DNA of 64,000 nt from Acephala macrosclerotiorum (GCA_014904845.1 MU119266.1:62001-126000); one strand, 5' to 3'. Shown: positions 30,824 through 44,065, numbered from the stretch's first letter. The notes: generated from the sequence alone by a model not told the origin. Numbers and translations: made by a program.

Positions 30824-33800
30824 CTACTTCAAGAACAAGTCCCCAACGCCATTTCGCATCGAACGTTGTCGATCCACGTGGTCTAAACCAAGCATGTCGT
30901 CTTCTGATATCAGATCGTATAGCACAGCATCTGCGAAATGTTAAATTTTACCCAGTGTCGTAGGGCCGGGGGACTCACCATCTGCGAGATACACTGGCTT
31001 CGAATACGAACGTTGCTTGACGATAGCAAACTTGATCTTTTCGAAGTTCTTGCCTTTATAACCAGTTCGTTTCTCTAGTCGCTTCTTGGTCTCTGTGAAT
31101 GGTTCGTCCTGAACTTACGTTAGTGCAATTTGATACGCAATATCAAGTACCACATACCCTGATGACCTGGAAGCGGAATGGGACTCCATGACCCTTGTTT
31201 GGCTCTTTATCGAAATGAACTGCTTGAACGATTTTGAGGTCTTCAATTGGCAACTCCTCCTCTTCTGGTATTCGTTCGGCAACAAGGTTGATGTAATCTG
31301 TTATGCCGAGAACTTGGTGTTCGCGAGTGAGCTCTTTGTGTATCTTGCTGCTATGTACTTCGTAAACCCGGATCGGTCCAGCCTTGGTCTCATCCTCAAG
31401 ATTTGCTTTCTTGATGAGCGCGTGAATGATGTCGTCCACAATGCCGCTCTTAGGGACGAGGAGATCGAAAGTTTCCATCTTCGACTGGCCTTCGCTGAGC
31501 CAGGTAACCTTCACCACCTTTTTGGTGTCCAGTTCAGATAAGCTGATGTCTAAAACCTCGAAATATAACGAATCGGCTCGTTGGTTGTTGTTACTGAAGG
31601 TGCTGTAGGGAGGATTGAGAATGGTTTGAAGACTTTGGCTTAGACCCCGTTTGACGGATGCTTTAGGATTACCATTTGTCGCATTGCAAGTCCAGAATCT
31701 AAGATGTGTTGGATCAACCTTCAAGTATTCGCCAACCCTGGTGGCGACCTGATCATAAGTGTTCTTCGAGTTCAGTATGAGAGGGAATGGCTCCCACAAA
31801 GCAGGGTTTGCGTTTCTCGATGGGTGAGGGTAGAACCTGACCTCCCGTTTGTGAAGAAGGAAGTCGTAGAATGCCTTTGCATCTTCAATTCTATCGGGGC
31901 CAGGTTTCAAGGAAGAACTTCGCTCCGACTTGATTGTTTCGGACTTGATAGATCGCCTTCTGTCGTCAGTAAGGGTTGTCAGCGCGAGGGATCGGGTGAC
32001 TGACGAGTCGCTCTCTGACTTCAAGTCGGATGGCATTACTTGGAAGCAGATGATATCGCCATCCTGAAGCTCTGCAGCTTTCAGCGACTGCTTGCCCTTC
32101 ATTGGCTCGATCATGCTCGGTTTAATCTCCTCCCAAAGACGTAACTGTAGCTTCTCGTCATGCCACCCCAACTTCTTCGTGATTGCGGGGACTAGATCCT
32201 CGACTTTCTTCTCCCGGCTGATGTAAATGTGACCAACACCGTTCAAGCTTTGTCGCTCATAATCGAACCTCTTCAGGAACAGTACAATAGCATCTGACTT
32301 GGAGATGTTGCCATTTACTTGGCCGGGGGTAGCAGGCCAGATAGGTTCTCCATCTGCAGTCACTTCATCTGCAACTTCAGCCCATAACCGGAGATCAGCA
32401 CCCTTACTTCCAGTCAGTCGTTGGTGAGCATCTTCGACTGTCACGTTGTTGTCAGTGATAGGAGTATCTGGCCGAGTCGTCTTATTTTGTCGATTCACCA
32501 TGCACCACAGCCGAATGCGCCGCGGGTCAGTCTCTGTATCTTCTCCTATCCGTGTTATTAGATCCTTGATTGTGGATTTCTTGAGCAGGCGATAATATCG
32601 AGCGGCGGCAGGGTTCTCATTTGCGTTCTGGTCAAACACTGTTAGATCCGTGCCTCCGTGCGCCCTGAAAGTATCATTGGTAATAACTCTGATGCCGAGG
32701 TAAAGATGCTGCTCTTCGCGTTCTTTTTTGCGAGCTTCTCTCATAGCAGCTTCCTCATCAAGCCTTCGTTGGAGATGCGCTGGTGTATCTTCTTGAGTGA
32801 CTGGGAGAAGAACCTTGTCTACTCGAGTTTGGCGGATATAGACCAACATGTAGGCGCTGTTTTGACGTATTAATGGCTTCGCCTTCCCACGAAACGCCAC
32901 GCTACCATTAGGAAGTAAATATTCACCGCCAAAGTTGTCTTCCAAGACTTCTCGCATCGTGGCTTTAGTGACCTTGTCGTCATCATACTTGTAGAACCAC
33001 CCATCCTTCGTCGGCTTGATGAAAGCATAGTAGTGACCAGCGTTCAAATCTCCACTGTGCACAAGGACACCATGTAATTGGTAAATCCAAGGCTCCGACA
33101 TGTCCAAATTCTCAGCCAAATATGGCGCAGCATCGAAAGTCTCTGGGAACTCATATCGGTCGTTGATCTTCATCATGGCGTCACGATCAATATCGTATTG
33201 GAAGCGCTTGAGCTGAAGGTGCAGCACTTCAGGAAAGCTCTCGAAGATAACACCTTTGTTCGCGTCTTGGAGCTTGTGTTCGTCCCCTGCGAAATATTGG
33301 TTTTCGCCATTCATAACCTCAACTTGAACATAATCTTTGAAACTTTCTTCCAAGTTTTTGTTTCCACTGACATTCAATTGAATATCCCAGAAGTCTTCGC
33401 TGCGCCGAGACTCGTAATCGACATTTATGCAGGAGATGTATGTTCGGACTTTTCCGCAGAAGAGCCTGGGAAGAATGTCTTGAGCTTCAGTACCCTTCAT
33501 CTTCTCTTCCATTCGTTCCATCAGCTTTCTTGAGAGTTCCTGGACATCTTGTTGTTCGAAAATGTGTCTTGTTTCCCACCCAAATGACTTGGTAAGCTCA
33601 TTCGTCCCTACGGCATTGTTTGAAGTCTGGAGTTGGTAAAACAGGCGCTGTAAGGTGTATGCGCTATTTGTGAGAGATTCTTCGTCTTGAGTTGGGATTT
33701 GGTATACGGCCTGTGTCAAGGTTAGCACTGAAAATTATCTCTAGCATGAGAGTTTACTTTTCGGAAGGCATTTGTGAAGTAAAGAGACTGGATGAGCGAG

Positions 33801-34721
33801 TTCAAGTAGCATGTTGCTCCTTGATTCTTTAGTCCGACGTATCCGGTTTCCTTCTTCGAATCGTAGTTGGTGAAGTTGTGCCACAAGACCCCGGTCTCAT
33901 CCTTCACGATCCTGACATATGCAGTCATATTAGCCTTGTAGCCATCCGCGATGCAAGCCCCAGATGGATGTTCCCAAGGTACGGTCCATAGTTTTCGGTG
34001 CTCTACGAAGCGTGTGAAGCCCCAGTCGCCCTCCTCCTTTGTGAATCGGTGATGCGCTGTGTGGTGTTGGAAGATCTCTGGATTGTTTGTGTTCCAAAGT
34101 ACCAAACCAAATTGTACACAGCATGCAAAGTCCTCTGGTAGATTTGGTCCATCGCCATAGCCATGCTCAAGGTAGAAGGATGCATAGTCGACGTTGTTAC
34201 CATTTGGGAACATAAGCACGCGCCTGGTAGCATTAGCAACTTGACGTATGAATCTCATTGCGCTAGCCTACCAAGGGTGTCCTCCAGCTTCAAACACAGG
34301 CCCTTCTTCTCTGCGACGCAGTTGGTCCCATTCAGTTATGTGCCAAGTATGTACAACATCTTGCAGAATCGGAGGTTGCTCATGGAGTGGAGGCAGGACA
34401 ATCTCTTTCATTGTCTCGACTGGCAGAAGCTGTTAGCAAGCGGCACCTCAGCTTCAGTGCACGTGAAGTGGACTTACAGTCATCGGCGCGAGGTAGAGCC
34501 TCATCAGGGTTGATGATAGCAACATCGGTGTCATCTTTCTCTGCATCGTTCAGGAGTTCTTCCGAGTCGAGCTGCATGTCGTTGGGTGACTCTATGTCTG
34601 CATTGTACGCCTGATCGGATAAGGTCAGTCTCTCGGTCCTATCGCTGAAGTTGAGTTCGTCGTAGTATTCGTCGTCGATAAATTCGAAGCTCTCCACGAG
34701 AGGAGAGGGGGGGCTGTCCAT
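30824..34721 (-). CDS. ubp15: Ubiquitin carboxyl-terminal hydrolase, USP7/Ubp15 family
   Basis: Six exons (34478-34721, 34272-34419, 33758-34223, 31158-33710, 30979-31108, 30824-30930) give 1215 residues, normal for the family. An acidic leader is followed by a MATH/TRAF-like domain (TWHITEWDQLRRREEGPVF to AYVRIVKDETG). The USP catalytic core has Cys ~269 in NQGATCYLNS, the motif QQDVQELSRKLMERM, and the His ~512 in GDLNAGHYYAF. Ubiquitin-like HUBL domains fill the C-terminal half, ending LISEDDMLGLDHVDR, which is conserved in Ubp15. It removes ubiquitin from substrates; in yeast it affects peroxisome export and cell-cycle timing. The last two exons are small and easily missed. Confidence 0.93.
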
Positions 34722-35675
34722 GGTGTGCGCAGCCGCAGCCGTAGCCGTAGCCGTAGCCTACGTTGTAGAAGAAGAGAGGGAGAGATGCTTACGGGATTCA
34801 TGTTTGCAGCAGGTACAAATACGCCTTCCCAGGAAATGCAAACCCAAAGGCAGTCTCAGTGTACCAGAAAGGCAGGGAGAATGGGCTTTGGTCGTGGTTG
34901 CTGGATTTGGGCTGTGCATGAAATCGCGGATCAGTTGGTGGCGGGACCTCCTTCAGCGAATGATGACGTTCCGCGCTTGTGAAAGAAGCTTTGTCAGTAC
35001 GTGAGTGAGCCGGGAGTGTGAGGCGAGGTAGCAACAATACAAACGAAGGATTACTGAATTAGAATTATTGTGAAGTATTTTATGGAAAGCGAGGTTCGAG
35101 TGACTAACGGAGAATTTTTCGTGCGATTGTTGCAAGTGAATTATCGAGGACAGCCTGACTTTTCACGATTTGCAAGGCTGACGGCAGCCTACCGAAATTC
35201 CCATATTCTGGATCAGACGAGGCATTAAATGCTGATATTTGATAGCCGCACGTGGGGTTGCAAATGGCAAACCCTAATTTCTATCGTATAATTTTCCTAA
35301 ACCACTCTCAGGCCGATGACGTACCAACCAGATCTAATTTGCAAAATCGTGAATCTAATTTCTTCATTTTTATATTTCTTACTACGATGCGGAGATGCTC
35401 AGTAGGCGTGACGGGATCATCAGACACGAAACAAACAATTTTAGCATTATGCCTGAGCTGAGAGCACTTGACTATCACAAAACTGTAAAGATGGAGATGG
35501 ATAGGAGACAATATCAAATCAAATGGTATTATGCAGAAACAAATGTTCTAATCCAGCAGGACAACTACCGCAAGTGAGGGGATATCTAGTACGCCAAACA
35601 TGACTCTTGCCGATTTTCCCAACATTCTAGCCACACCACTGGCTTCATTCCTAACCTCCATTATCTCATCTACTT
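34722..35675. other. Upstream of Ubp15, with a GCCGTA microsatellite
   Basis: Just upstream of the Ubp15 start the top strand reads agccgcagccgtagccgtag (six-base GCCGTA repeat, 34730-34760). No other feature recognised. Confidence 0.5.
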
Positions 35676-36903
35676 TCACTTCTTCTCAGCAGGCTCTGCA
35701 GTAGCAGGGGTCTCCTCGATCGCCGCAGCAGGAGCAGCAGCGTACTTCACGGTCAACCCTTCCTTGATATCCTTCCCCTTTCCTCCATAAGCAGCTGGAA
35801 GTTCTTGGCCGAAAGGCTTCAGTTCTCCAGCCAGACTGCTTCCATAAGCCAAAGGATGGAACTTTTTCACAGTCTCGGGACTGAGGAAGAGCTTCATGGC
35901 AGCGAAAACCCAGCCCATGACGACTGGAACGTTCACAAAGAACTTCTCCTTTAGAAGCTCGGGGTAGGCCATGCTGAAGACTTGGATGACCTCCTTGGAG
36001 GCAGCTTTCACAGCCGGGTCCATGCGGAGGAAGCTGACGTTATTGTAGTCATGGACCTGGACCATCCGGTAGGGGTCGACGCCATCAGCTGGGATTGGCT
36101 CAGTAGCTGAAGGAAGGTCGAGCTCCTTCACTGAAAGCTCCATGAGCGCAGCTCTCCATTTGACGAATCTGTAAAGAGTGAGTTACTGGGGACTTCAAGC
36201 TGTTACTGATGCAAGCTTACTCTTCAACATTGCCGAAAGTAGCCTGCTTGTCCTTGACAGATCCATAGATATTCCAGGTCACGATCTCCTTTCCATGAGA
36301 CTCAGTCTTAGGATACACCGTAATAAATCCCAATCCTCCAAACTTTCCTACATCGAATTCAACATCCGCCAAAAGCTTCATAGGATCGACGTTCTTCCGC
36401 CATTTCAGAGCCTCGGTCAGCTGAGCCTTTGCCTTGGCAACATCTTTGCTGTTGGCCCTCAGGAACTTCTCAAGAACAATGGAAGTCGGGACATCAGAAG
36501 CATCCTTCAGCTTGACCTCCCACATTTCGTCATAGCTAGCTTCCTGAACGATGGAAGATAGCTCGGCGAAGAGCTTTTCCAGAGGTGTTGATGGTGCAGG
36601 GGTCTTTTCTTCGACCGAGCCATCAAATGCAACAGCTTTCTTCTCTGGCTGAGTAGAAGCTGGAGGTGGGACAACGACAGTCTCTGATGTTTCCGGAGCT
36701 TTAGTTGGTACTGGTGCGGGTGCTTCGACTTTCTCTTCCTCCTCCTTCTTTTCCTCGACCACGGGAGTAGCTGCGGGAGCTGTCTCACTAACAGCGGGCT
36801 TCTCGGTCTGAGCTGGAGCTTCTGAAGCTTCAATCTTCTTCTCCTCCACGCCCGGAACTGGTTCTGTAGCTGTAGCCATTGGTGCTGATGATTCGGCGCT
36901 CAT
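35676..36903 (-). CDS. sfh5: Sec14-like (CRAL-TRIO) phosphatidylinositol transfer protein, Sfh5-like
   Basis: Two exons (36221-36903, 35676-36168) give 391 residues. The first ~115 residues are low-complexity, rich in Ala, Pro, Glu and Lys. The CRAL-TRIO N-lobe follows (YDEMWEVKLKD, IVLEKFLRANSKDVAKA, ALKWRKNVDP) and then the lipid-binding domain (FGGLGFITVYPK, YRMVQVHDYNNVSFLR, VIQVFSMAYPELLKEKFFV, NVPVVMGWVFAAMKLFLS, YGSSLAGELKPFG). Sfh5 proteins are atypical Sec14 homologues at the ER/plasma membrane, and yeast Sfh5 binds haem. The C-terminal tail is again Ala/Glu-rich. Divergent from the mitochondrial kinase gene. Confidence 0.88.
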
Positions 36904-37386
36904 TTTGATGATTTTTTGATGACTTCTAGAAGGAGGTGAAGTTTGAGTTCTGCACGGGATTTTCAATTTGAAGCTATTCGTGAAACGGCAACTTGTGGAG
37001 CCAATAATCTATTTCAGACTCAATGTCCCGATTTAACGAGGCGGCTCTGTTTGGCAAGGCCACACGTGCTTCAACCCTAACTGAAATTCGCAGCAAGAAC
37101 TCAAATAATGAAATCAACTTACATATTGACAGAATGCTTCTTCACATGTTGGATTTGGTGATGTCTTGCTATCTTTTCGAAGTCTCAATTTTCTTTTTGA
37201 CCCAAGACCCTTAACAGGGGTCAAGCTTGGCCCCGCTATCGGTTGACCTGTGACAAAGAGGTGCATATGTACAACTAGATCTTGCACAACACAACCACTC
37301 AATAAACGCCTCTATTCTTGACCCATTCGCTGCTTCGACTCTTCCCTAGCCCCGAAGCCTCTTAATACCCACATGGAATCGCAAGA
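36904..37386. promoter_or_regulatory. Divergent promoter region (Sfh5-like / PDK-like)
   Basis: 483 bp between two start codons pointing away from each other. No further motif assigned. Confidence 0.5.
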
Positions 37387-38975
37387 ATGCTGCGATCCTG
37401 CTCGCAGAATGGCTCAAAGATCTTCAGGTTGACGAGAAGAGCTGGGTATCGCCCACAACAGCGATACATCCCAATACCCCTCACACAAGTTCGCCAGTAT
37501 AGCAATGCACCGCCATGGAGACCAGCTTCTACGTTGGACGAGTGAGCTTCCTTTCCTCTGAAGAGAAGTCAATTGCTAACAGTGGCAGCTGGGTTGGAAA
37601 GGAAGCTCGTCCCATCTCCCTCCGACAGCTCATGGTCTTCGGCCGCTCCTTGACTGAAGCACGACTGATAAGCTCTGCCAACTATGTACGAACAGAGCTT
37701 CCCACACGGTAATTCCTCTCTCCTTCCGCCTCACACCAATCTCTAATCTCTCGCAGATTAGCCCACCGAATCCGCGACATGCAAACCCTTCCCTACGTCG
37801 TAGTAACAAATCCCCACATAAGTCAAGTCTACGAACTCTACTACAAAGCCTTCGAATCCCTCCGCCGAGTCCGAGAAATAAAAACCTTGGAAGACAACGA
37901 GAAGTTCTGCCAAAAGATCAGCCAAACGCTCCAGGAACACCTGACCGTGATTCCCAAGCTCGCAATGGGAGTATTAGAATGTCGAGATCTGATGAAACCA
38001 GAAGACATGGATAAATTCATGAACACTATTCTACGCTCCGTACGTCACCTATTTCCTCCCATATTTTCTATCTCTAATGTACAATAGCGAATCTCCCGCC
38101 GAGTAATAGCAGAACAACACCTCGCCCTAACCGAAACCTTCAACTCCCCCTGGCACTTCCCCTCCTCAACCATCACTACCGACCCAACCACTGAATTCGT
38201 CGGCGAAGTCTTCCTCCGCTGCAATGCCGGCGAAGTAGTCCGTCGCTGCGGAGACGCTGTGTCCGCTCTCTGCTCCGCAGCCTACGGTTCCTCTGTCGTT
38301 CTCCCATCCATCATGCTCTCCGGTCACACATCCGCTACATTCCCATACATCTTGTCTCATCTAGAATATATAATAGGGGAACTCCTTCGAAATTCCATAC
38401 AAGCTATCGTTGAGCGTCAGAAATCGAATCCGGAGAATAGAAAGGGAGAGCCGCCAGCAATCGAAGTTACAGTCTGCGAAGCGCCTCAACATGTTATTAT
38501 CCGAGTCAGTGATCAAGGAGGTGGGATACCGAGAGATATCCTTCCGCATCTTTGGTCGTTCAGTAAAGGGCCTCGGTCGTCGCAACGACTCGAAAATCTG
38601 AGAGGAGTTCCGAAAATGGCTGCTACGCTGCAGGAGTTGCGAGTCTCATCGGATCTTCCACCTGGCTTATCTTCCCCTTCTCCATCGACCTCTTCCCACC
38701 ATTCCCACCATTCTCACTCCTCAGCCTCGAAAGTAGAACGAGCGGAGAAAGAATCACACGCGCACGACTCCTCCCTATCCTCCCTCTCATCTAGACCCCC
38801 CAATCTTCGTCTCGGAATGGGGTTACCACTGTCAAGAGTCTATGCAGAATACTGGGCAGGGAGTTTGGAGTTACATAGTTTGGAGGGGTACGGAGTTGAT
38901 GCTTTCTTGCAGATTAGTAAATTAGGGAATAAGAATGAGCAGTTGACTATGAGGGCTAGTATAGATGCTGTTTGA
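37387..38975 (+). CDS. Mitochondrial pyruvate dehydrogenase / branched-chain ketoacid dehydrogenase kinase
   Basis: Four exons (37387-37541, 37589-37708, 37757-38039, 38088-38975) give 481 residues. The start at 37387 gives an Arg-rich, acid-free leader (MLRSCSQNGSKIFRLTRRAG), a typical mitochondrial presequence. BCDHK/PDK N-terminal domain: ARPISLRQLMVFGR, LAHRIRDMQTLPYVVVTNP, and RISRRVIAEQHLALTE with the conserved His. The GHKL ATPase has N-box ELLRNSIQAIVE, G1 SDQGGGIPRDILPHLW and G2 GMGLPLSRVYAEYWAGSL. A Ser/His-rich insertion of ~60 residues sits in the ATP lid. These kinases phosphorylate and inactivate the E1 subunit of alpha-ketoacid dehydrogenase complexes in the matrix. Substrate choice cannot be decided here. 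Confidence 0.92.
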
Positions 38976-39722
38976 GTCGAGGACTTGGGGATGGATTGAA
39001 GATAATTGATGTTTGGTCGAGATGATGCGCACAGGATTGCGTTGTGTTATAGCGCAGGATCGATGGCGGGGTTGCATTGAAACGGAGTTGAGTGGCGAGT
39101 GAAGCGGAAAGGATATATACCAGTATAACGAATTCACGAAGCGAAGCTACATTACGTTCTGGAGAACGGGAGCGACGGTATCGTATAGGATACGAGCAGA
39201 AGGAGGACGCGTGCTAAGCCACGGCGAGAAGGAGCTGCAAGCGGTTCAATGTCCAAGAGAACTTCGTGACATAAGATCTTAGCTTTTTGTTAGGGTTATC
39301 AATTCTCAATTATGGACATTCGCTTATCTTCCAATCATTGTCACTCATGAGAGGAGTTATAGATGCCTGATGCTCGTAGAAGCTAACAACAATGAGGCCC
39401 AATTCTCGACATTAGCTTGGCGAGGGCTCATGCACGCATTCATCGCTCTCAGAATTGCATTGTCACTTATGACGAGAAGAGTCATAGAGAAGCATGAATT
39501 ACATCGTGGCTAAGCTACCGTAGTAAGAAAGAAGCCCTCAGCTACTTAGAATTAAGCAGCTCCCAACCACAGCTGCAACAGAAGAAGAAAGGAAAATAAA
39601 GTGTTGCTAGTGACCTGCTTTCTAACACAGCCCACTTGCCTCCCCTCTCCCTTCAGAACTTTTGTCCATTCGTCCTCAAATGGACTCCACCGAGGGAATA
39701 TGCGAATCGAAAGAGACGAAAG
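38976..39722. other. Intergenic between convergent genes
   Basis: 3' flanks of the PDK-like and septin genes. No gene or repeat recognised. Confidence 0.45.
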
Positions 39723-41030
39723 CTAACGACGGCCGTGGGAGCGAACAGCGCTTCCTTGCATCTGCTCGAGTTCCTGCTCCAAAGACTTGATAGCCGCGTG
39801 TGTGCTCTCCAAATCCTTATTGAGACGATCACGCTCGCTAATGAGCTTCTGCTCCCATTGTCTGAATCGGTGCTCCTCAATCTTGACCTGCTCTGTGAAT
39901 CTCTTTCGCAGACTCTCTTCCTCTTCCTTGAACTTGGGGTTGTCAAGCTTTCTTGGCCTAGCTTCACCGAATTTGCGGGTCTCCATTTGCTGGGCACGGT
40001 AAGCCTCGTAGTGAGCTTCCTCTGTGGTGTGAATGAGATCCAACATGTGGGTTCGGATCAGGATTGAGCGCAGCTTCTTGAAATCGCAATGGTCCTCGTT
40101 CTCGACTTCGGCGACACCCCACGAGTATTGACGACCCTTAACGATGCGACCGTCACTAGTCTTGACATCTTTCTCAGAACCGATGACAGCGAATGGCATA
40201 GCGGCCATCAAGCTTCGAGCGTGTTGAGCAGCGGCCTCATCGTCCTCCTCGATCGGTGGTGTGTAGATCTTGATACCTTGCGCCTCGATAACAGCGCGAA
40301 TCTGCGAAAAATTAACATTTTCCTTTGCGATTGCTCGTGTGACCTACTCTTTGTTTGAATCGGGCCAAATCAGCGGGGCTGAGAGTATCTGCTTTTGCAA
40401 CAACTGGGATCAAGTTGACTCTCGAGCTTAGTCTCTTCATGACCTCAATGTCCAACGGCTTCAGTGTGTGTCCAGTGGGTCTGATGAAGTACAAGCAGGC
40501 GTGAACACGGAGATCAATTTTGTCAACACGGCGGGGTTGCTGCTCTTGCAACATATAAGACTCATGCTGGTCGTCCAAGAACTCGATAATTGGCATCCAC
40601 GAGTCCCGGTTGTTGACATAGTCTCCGAAGCCAGGTGTGTCGATAACAGTCAATCGAACTGAGAATTGTTAGATGCCAATGTCCTTCAATTGGAGGGTCA
40701 TTCATACCCTTGAAGAACTTCTCTTCCAACTCAGCCTTGGTGATCTCAATCTCAACCGTCTTGTCAACTTGCTTCGCGTGTCTGCGCTTGTGGTCCGCAT
40801 AGTTCTTAATTGTCGTGGAAAACAAAGTGTTAATAAAAGTTGTCTTCCCCAAGCCCGATTCTCCTGCTACCATGATGGTGAAAGCAGCTCCTCTCTTCGC
40901 GACAATCTTGTGCCTGTCGAAAGTTAGTGGGAGCTTTGGAGAAGAGGTTTTGGGAGCTTTGAACGTGCCTTTGATTAGGTAAGTTGGCAATTCCTATCGG
41001 ACTCGCAGACTCAGTAGTAGGAGGGGCCAT
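39723..41030 (-). CDS. cdc12: Septin, Cdc12/AspC type
   Basis: Four exons (40969-41030, 40708-40913, 40348-40658, 39723-40301) give 385 residues. The GTPase has P-loop GESGLGKTTFINTLF, G3 DTPGFGD and G4 VAKADTLS. A polybasic HKRRHAKQ segment precedes the switch region. The septin unique element is followed by a C-terminal coiled coil (RKRFTEQVKIEEHRFRQWEQ). The sequence EKFFKVRLTVIDTPGFGDYV and the overall length fit Cdc12/AspC. Septins polymerise into filaments at septa and hyphal tips. The first intron fits best as a GC-AG intron (AG|GCACGT...), giving PNQRHKIVAKRGAAF. A GT-AG alternative loses one conserved Lys. Confidence 0.92.
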
Positions 41031-41282
41031 CTTGATTGTTTCGTTGTTTCGTTGTCGCGGTGTTGTGGTGTTGTGAGCGGTGTAAGGAGATTTTGTGAAG
41101 TCGTCAACAGTCGCTGTTCCCCTGAAATTGTTAGCTTCAAATCTCGGCACCCCATATGGCGCTAGCGTACATTAGCCCCTAACGGAAGTATGTTTCGCCG
41201 ACTGCCGTTTGGAAAATCAAAAATATTATTCAAAAAGTCCTAAGCTTCGAGGGACATTGAAAATGCAAAATCTACGGTGACA
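41031..41282. promoter_or_regulatory. Divergent promoter region (septin / PWP2)
   Basis: 252 bp between the septin and PWP2 start codons, the shortest divergent spacer in the window. Confidence 0.5.
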
Positions 41283-44065
41283 ATGAAGACGGAGTTCAAG
41301 GTATTCATGAATCGATCTTGCCCTCAGAAGGCCTGCTAACTATTCGCCCAGTTCTCCAATCTCCTTGGGACTGTTTACAGCCAGGGAAACCTACTTTTCA
41401 GTCCCGATGGCGCATCTCTGTTTTCACCAGTTGGGAACAGATGCACAATCTTTGACCTTGTAAAGTTAGTTTTGTCTCCCTTGAGTATTAGAATTATGAC
41501 TGACATCTTACTAGCAATAAATCGCACACTCTGCCATTTGCGCATCGAAAAAATATAGCTCGACTGGGACTCTCACCGCGGGGTAACATACTACTGTCCG
41601 TTGACGAAGATGGACGAGCGATCCTCACGAATGTCCCAAGGCGAATCGCACTTCACCATTTCACATTCAAATCACCTGTATCGGCACTTGCATTCTCTCC
41701 TTCCGGCCGCCATTTCGCTGTGGGAGTAGGAAGACATATCGAAGTATGGCATACACCATCAACACCAGACCAGAACGTAGATGGGGAATTGGAGTTTGCA
41801 CCTTTCATACGACATCGAGTGTATGCAGGCCACTACGTTACGGTAAAAAGCATTGAATGGTCGAGCGATTCACGATTCTTCCTTAGTGCTTCCAAGGACT
41901 TGACAGCTAGGATATGGAGTTTGGACCCCGAGGAAGGATTTGTACCAACAACTTTGTCCGGCCACCGCGAGAGTGTTTTAGGCGCATACTTCTCCCACGA
42001 TCAGGAAACTATCTACACGATTAGCAAAGACGGAGCTGTCTTCGAATGGAAATACCTGCGAAATCCGAACGCGCCCGACCCAGAATCAGACGAAGAGGTA
42101 GATGAAGACGATGATGGACATAGTCGGTGGCGGATAGCAAAGAGACATTATTTCTTACGGAACAACACCAAGCTCAATTGTGCGGCCTACCATGCAGAGT
42201 CAAATCTCTTGGTGGCAGGATTCTCAGATGGTGTATTCGGACTATATGAAATGCCAGAGTTCAACATGATACACTCTCTCAGCATTTCACAAAATGATAT
42301 CGATTTCGTCACAATCAACAAAACCGGCGAATGGCTAGCATTTGGCGCCTCGAAGCTGGGACAATTATTGGTATGGGAGTGGCAATCGGAGTCCTACATC
42401 CTCAAACAACAGGGCCATTTCGACTCTATGAACGCTTTGGTCTACTCACCGGACGGCCAGAAGATCGTCACCACGGCTGATGATGGTAAGATTAAGGTAT
42501 GGGACGTCAATTCAGGCTTCTGCATCGTGACCTTCACGGAGCATATGAGTGGCGTCACAGCTTGCGAATTTGCGAAAAGAGGGAATGTGCTCTTCACCGC
42601 GAGTTTGGACGGATCAATCAGAGCGTGGGACTTGATCCGATACAGAAATTTCAGGACATTTACTGCTCCCACTCGGTTATCCTTCTCTTCGTTAGCGGTG
42701 GATCCAAGTGGTGAAGTGGTCTGTGCTGGTTCCTTGGACTCGTTCGATATCCATATATGGTCAGTACAAACTGGCCAACTTCTCGATCGACTATCAGGCC
42801 ATGAAGGTCCTGTTTCGTCGCTAGCCTTTGCGCCAAACGGAGGTGTTGTAATCAGTGGTAGTTGGGACCACACAGTACGAATATGGTCCATCTTCGATAG
42901 GACGCAGACCAGCGAGCCACTTCAATTGCAGGCAGATGTGTTAGATGTAGCGTTCAGTCCCGACTCCAGGCAATTAGCAGTATCAACTCTAGATGGTCAA
43001 TTGACCTTCTGGTCTGTCTCTGAGGCAGAGCAACAATCAGGTGTTGATGGTCGTCGAGATGTATCTGGTGGTCGCAAGATCACCGATCGCAGGACAGCCG
43101 CCAATGCCGCTGGAACAAAGAGTTTCAGTACAATTAGGTATAGTGCAGATGGTACTTGCTTGCTTGCCGCTGGCAATAGCAAGTACATCTGCTTGTATTC
43201 TGTCGACTCTCAAGTCCTTCTAAAGAAGTTCACAGTCAGCATCAATTTATCGTTGTCTGGCACCCAAGAATTTTTGAACAGCAAGCTCTTGACTGAAGCT
43301 GGGCCGATGGGGCTCATTGATGAGCAAGGGGAAGCCTCTGATCTCGAAGACCGGATTGACAAGTCACTACCAGGCTCGACACGAGGTGGTGATCCATCAG
43401 TACGAAAATGTATGCCAGAAGTACGCGTGACTGGTGTGGGATTTTCGCCAGCGGGAAGATCGTTCTGTGCTGCATCGACAGAAGGTCTCTTGATCTACAG
43501 TCTGGACACGATGCCATTGTTCGACCCCATTGATCTCGACTTGGCTGTGACTCCAGCCTCAACACTCCATGTACTCCACCAAGAGAAGGATTACTTGAAG
43601 GCATTAGTCATGGCATTCAGATTAAATGAAGCAGGGTTGATCCGCCAAGTCTTCGAAGCTATACCCCATACAAGCATTGGTCTTGTTGTATCGGAGATGC
43701 CGGTAGTGTATCTGCAGCGCTTGATACGCTTCGTCGGCATGCAAGCTGAAGAGTCACCACACCTAGAGTTCTGTCTTCTCTGGGTGCAAGCAATCTTCAA
43801 TTCTCACGGACAATGGATCCGTGAGAATCGTGGCATGATGGACTCGGAATTGAGAGTCGTCATTCGAAGTGTTGGACGAATCCGAGAGGAATTGACGAAG
43901 TTGGCAGATGAGAATTGCTTCATGATCGATTATTTGTTGAGCCAGCCGCTCACTCAGCCAGAGGCTGGAGTCCAGAATAGACAAAAGACTATTACGAGCG
44001 GCGAGGTCCATGAGATGGATATGGATGACGGAGACTCTGATGCAGAGTGGATTGGATTAGATTGA
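41283..44065 (+). CDS. pwp2: U3 snoRNP / SSU processome WD-repeat protein PWP2
   Basis: Three exons (41283-41300, 41352-41464, 41515-44065) give 893 residues. The first exon codes only MKTEFK. Tandem WD40 repeats follow from FSNLLGTVYSQGNLLFSPDG, with many GH...WD units (HYVTVKSIEWSSDSRFFLSA, GHFDSMNALVYSPDGQKI, TFTEHMSGVTACEFAKRG, SGHEGPVSSLAFAPNGG). The C-terminal Utp12-type helical domain begins near DYLKALVMAFRLNEAGLI. An acidic end (MDMDDGDSDAEWIGLD) closes the protein. PWP2 is a core UTP-B subunit in early 18S rRNA processing in the nucleolus. Confidence 0.94.

Noticed and set aside
34730..34760. GCCGTA repeat as a regulatory array
   Set aside because: Only about four imperfect units; more simply a microsatellite in the 5' UTR.
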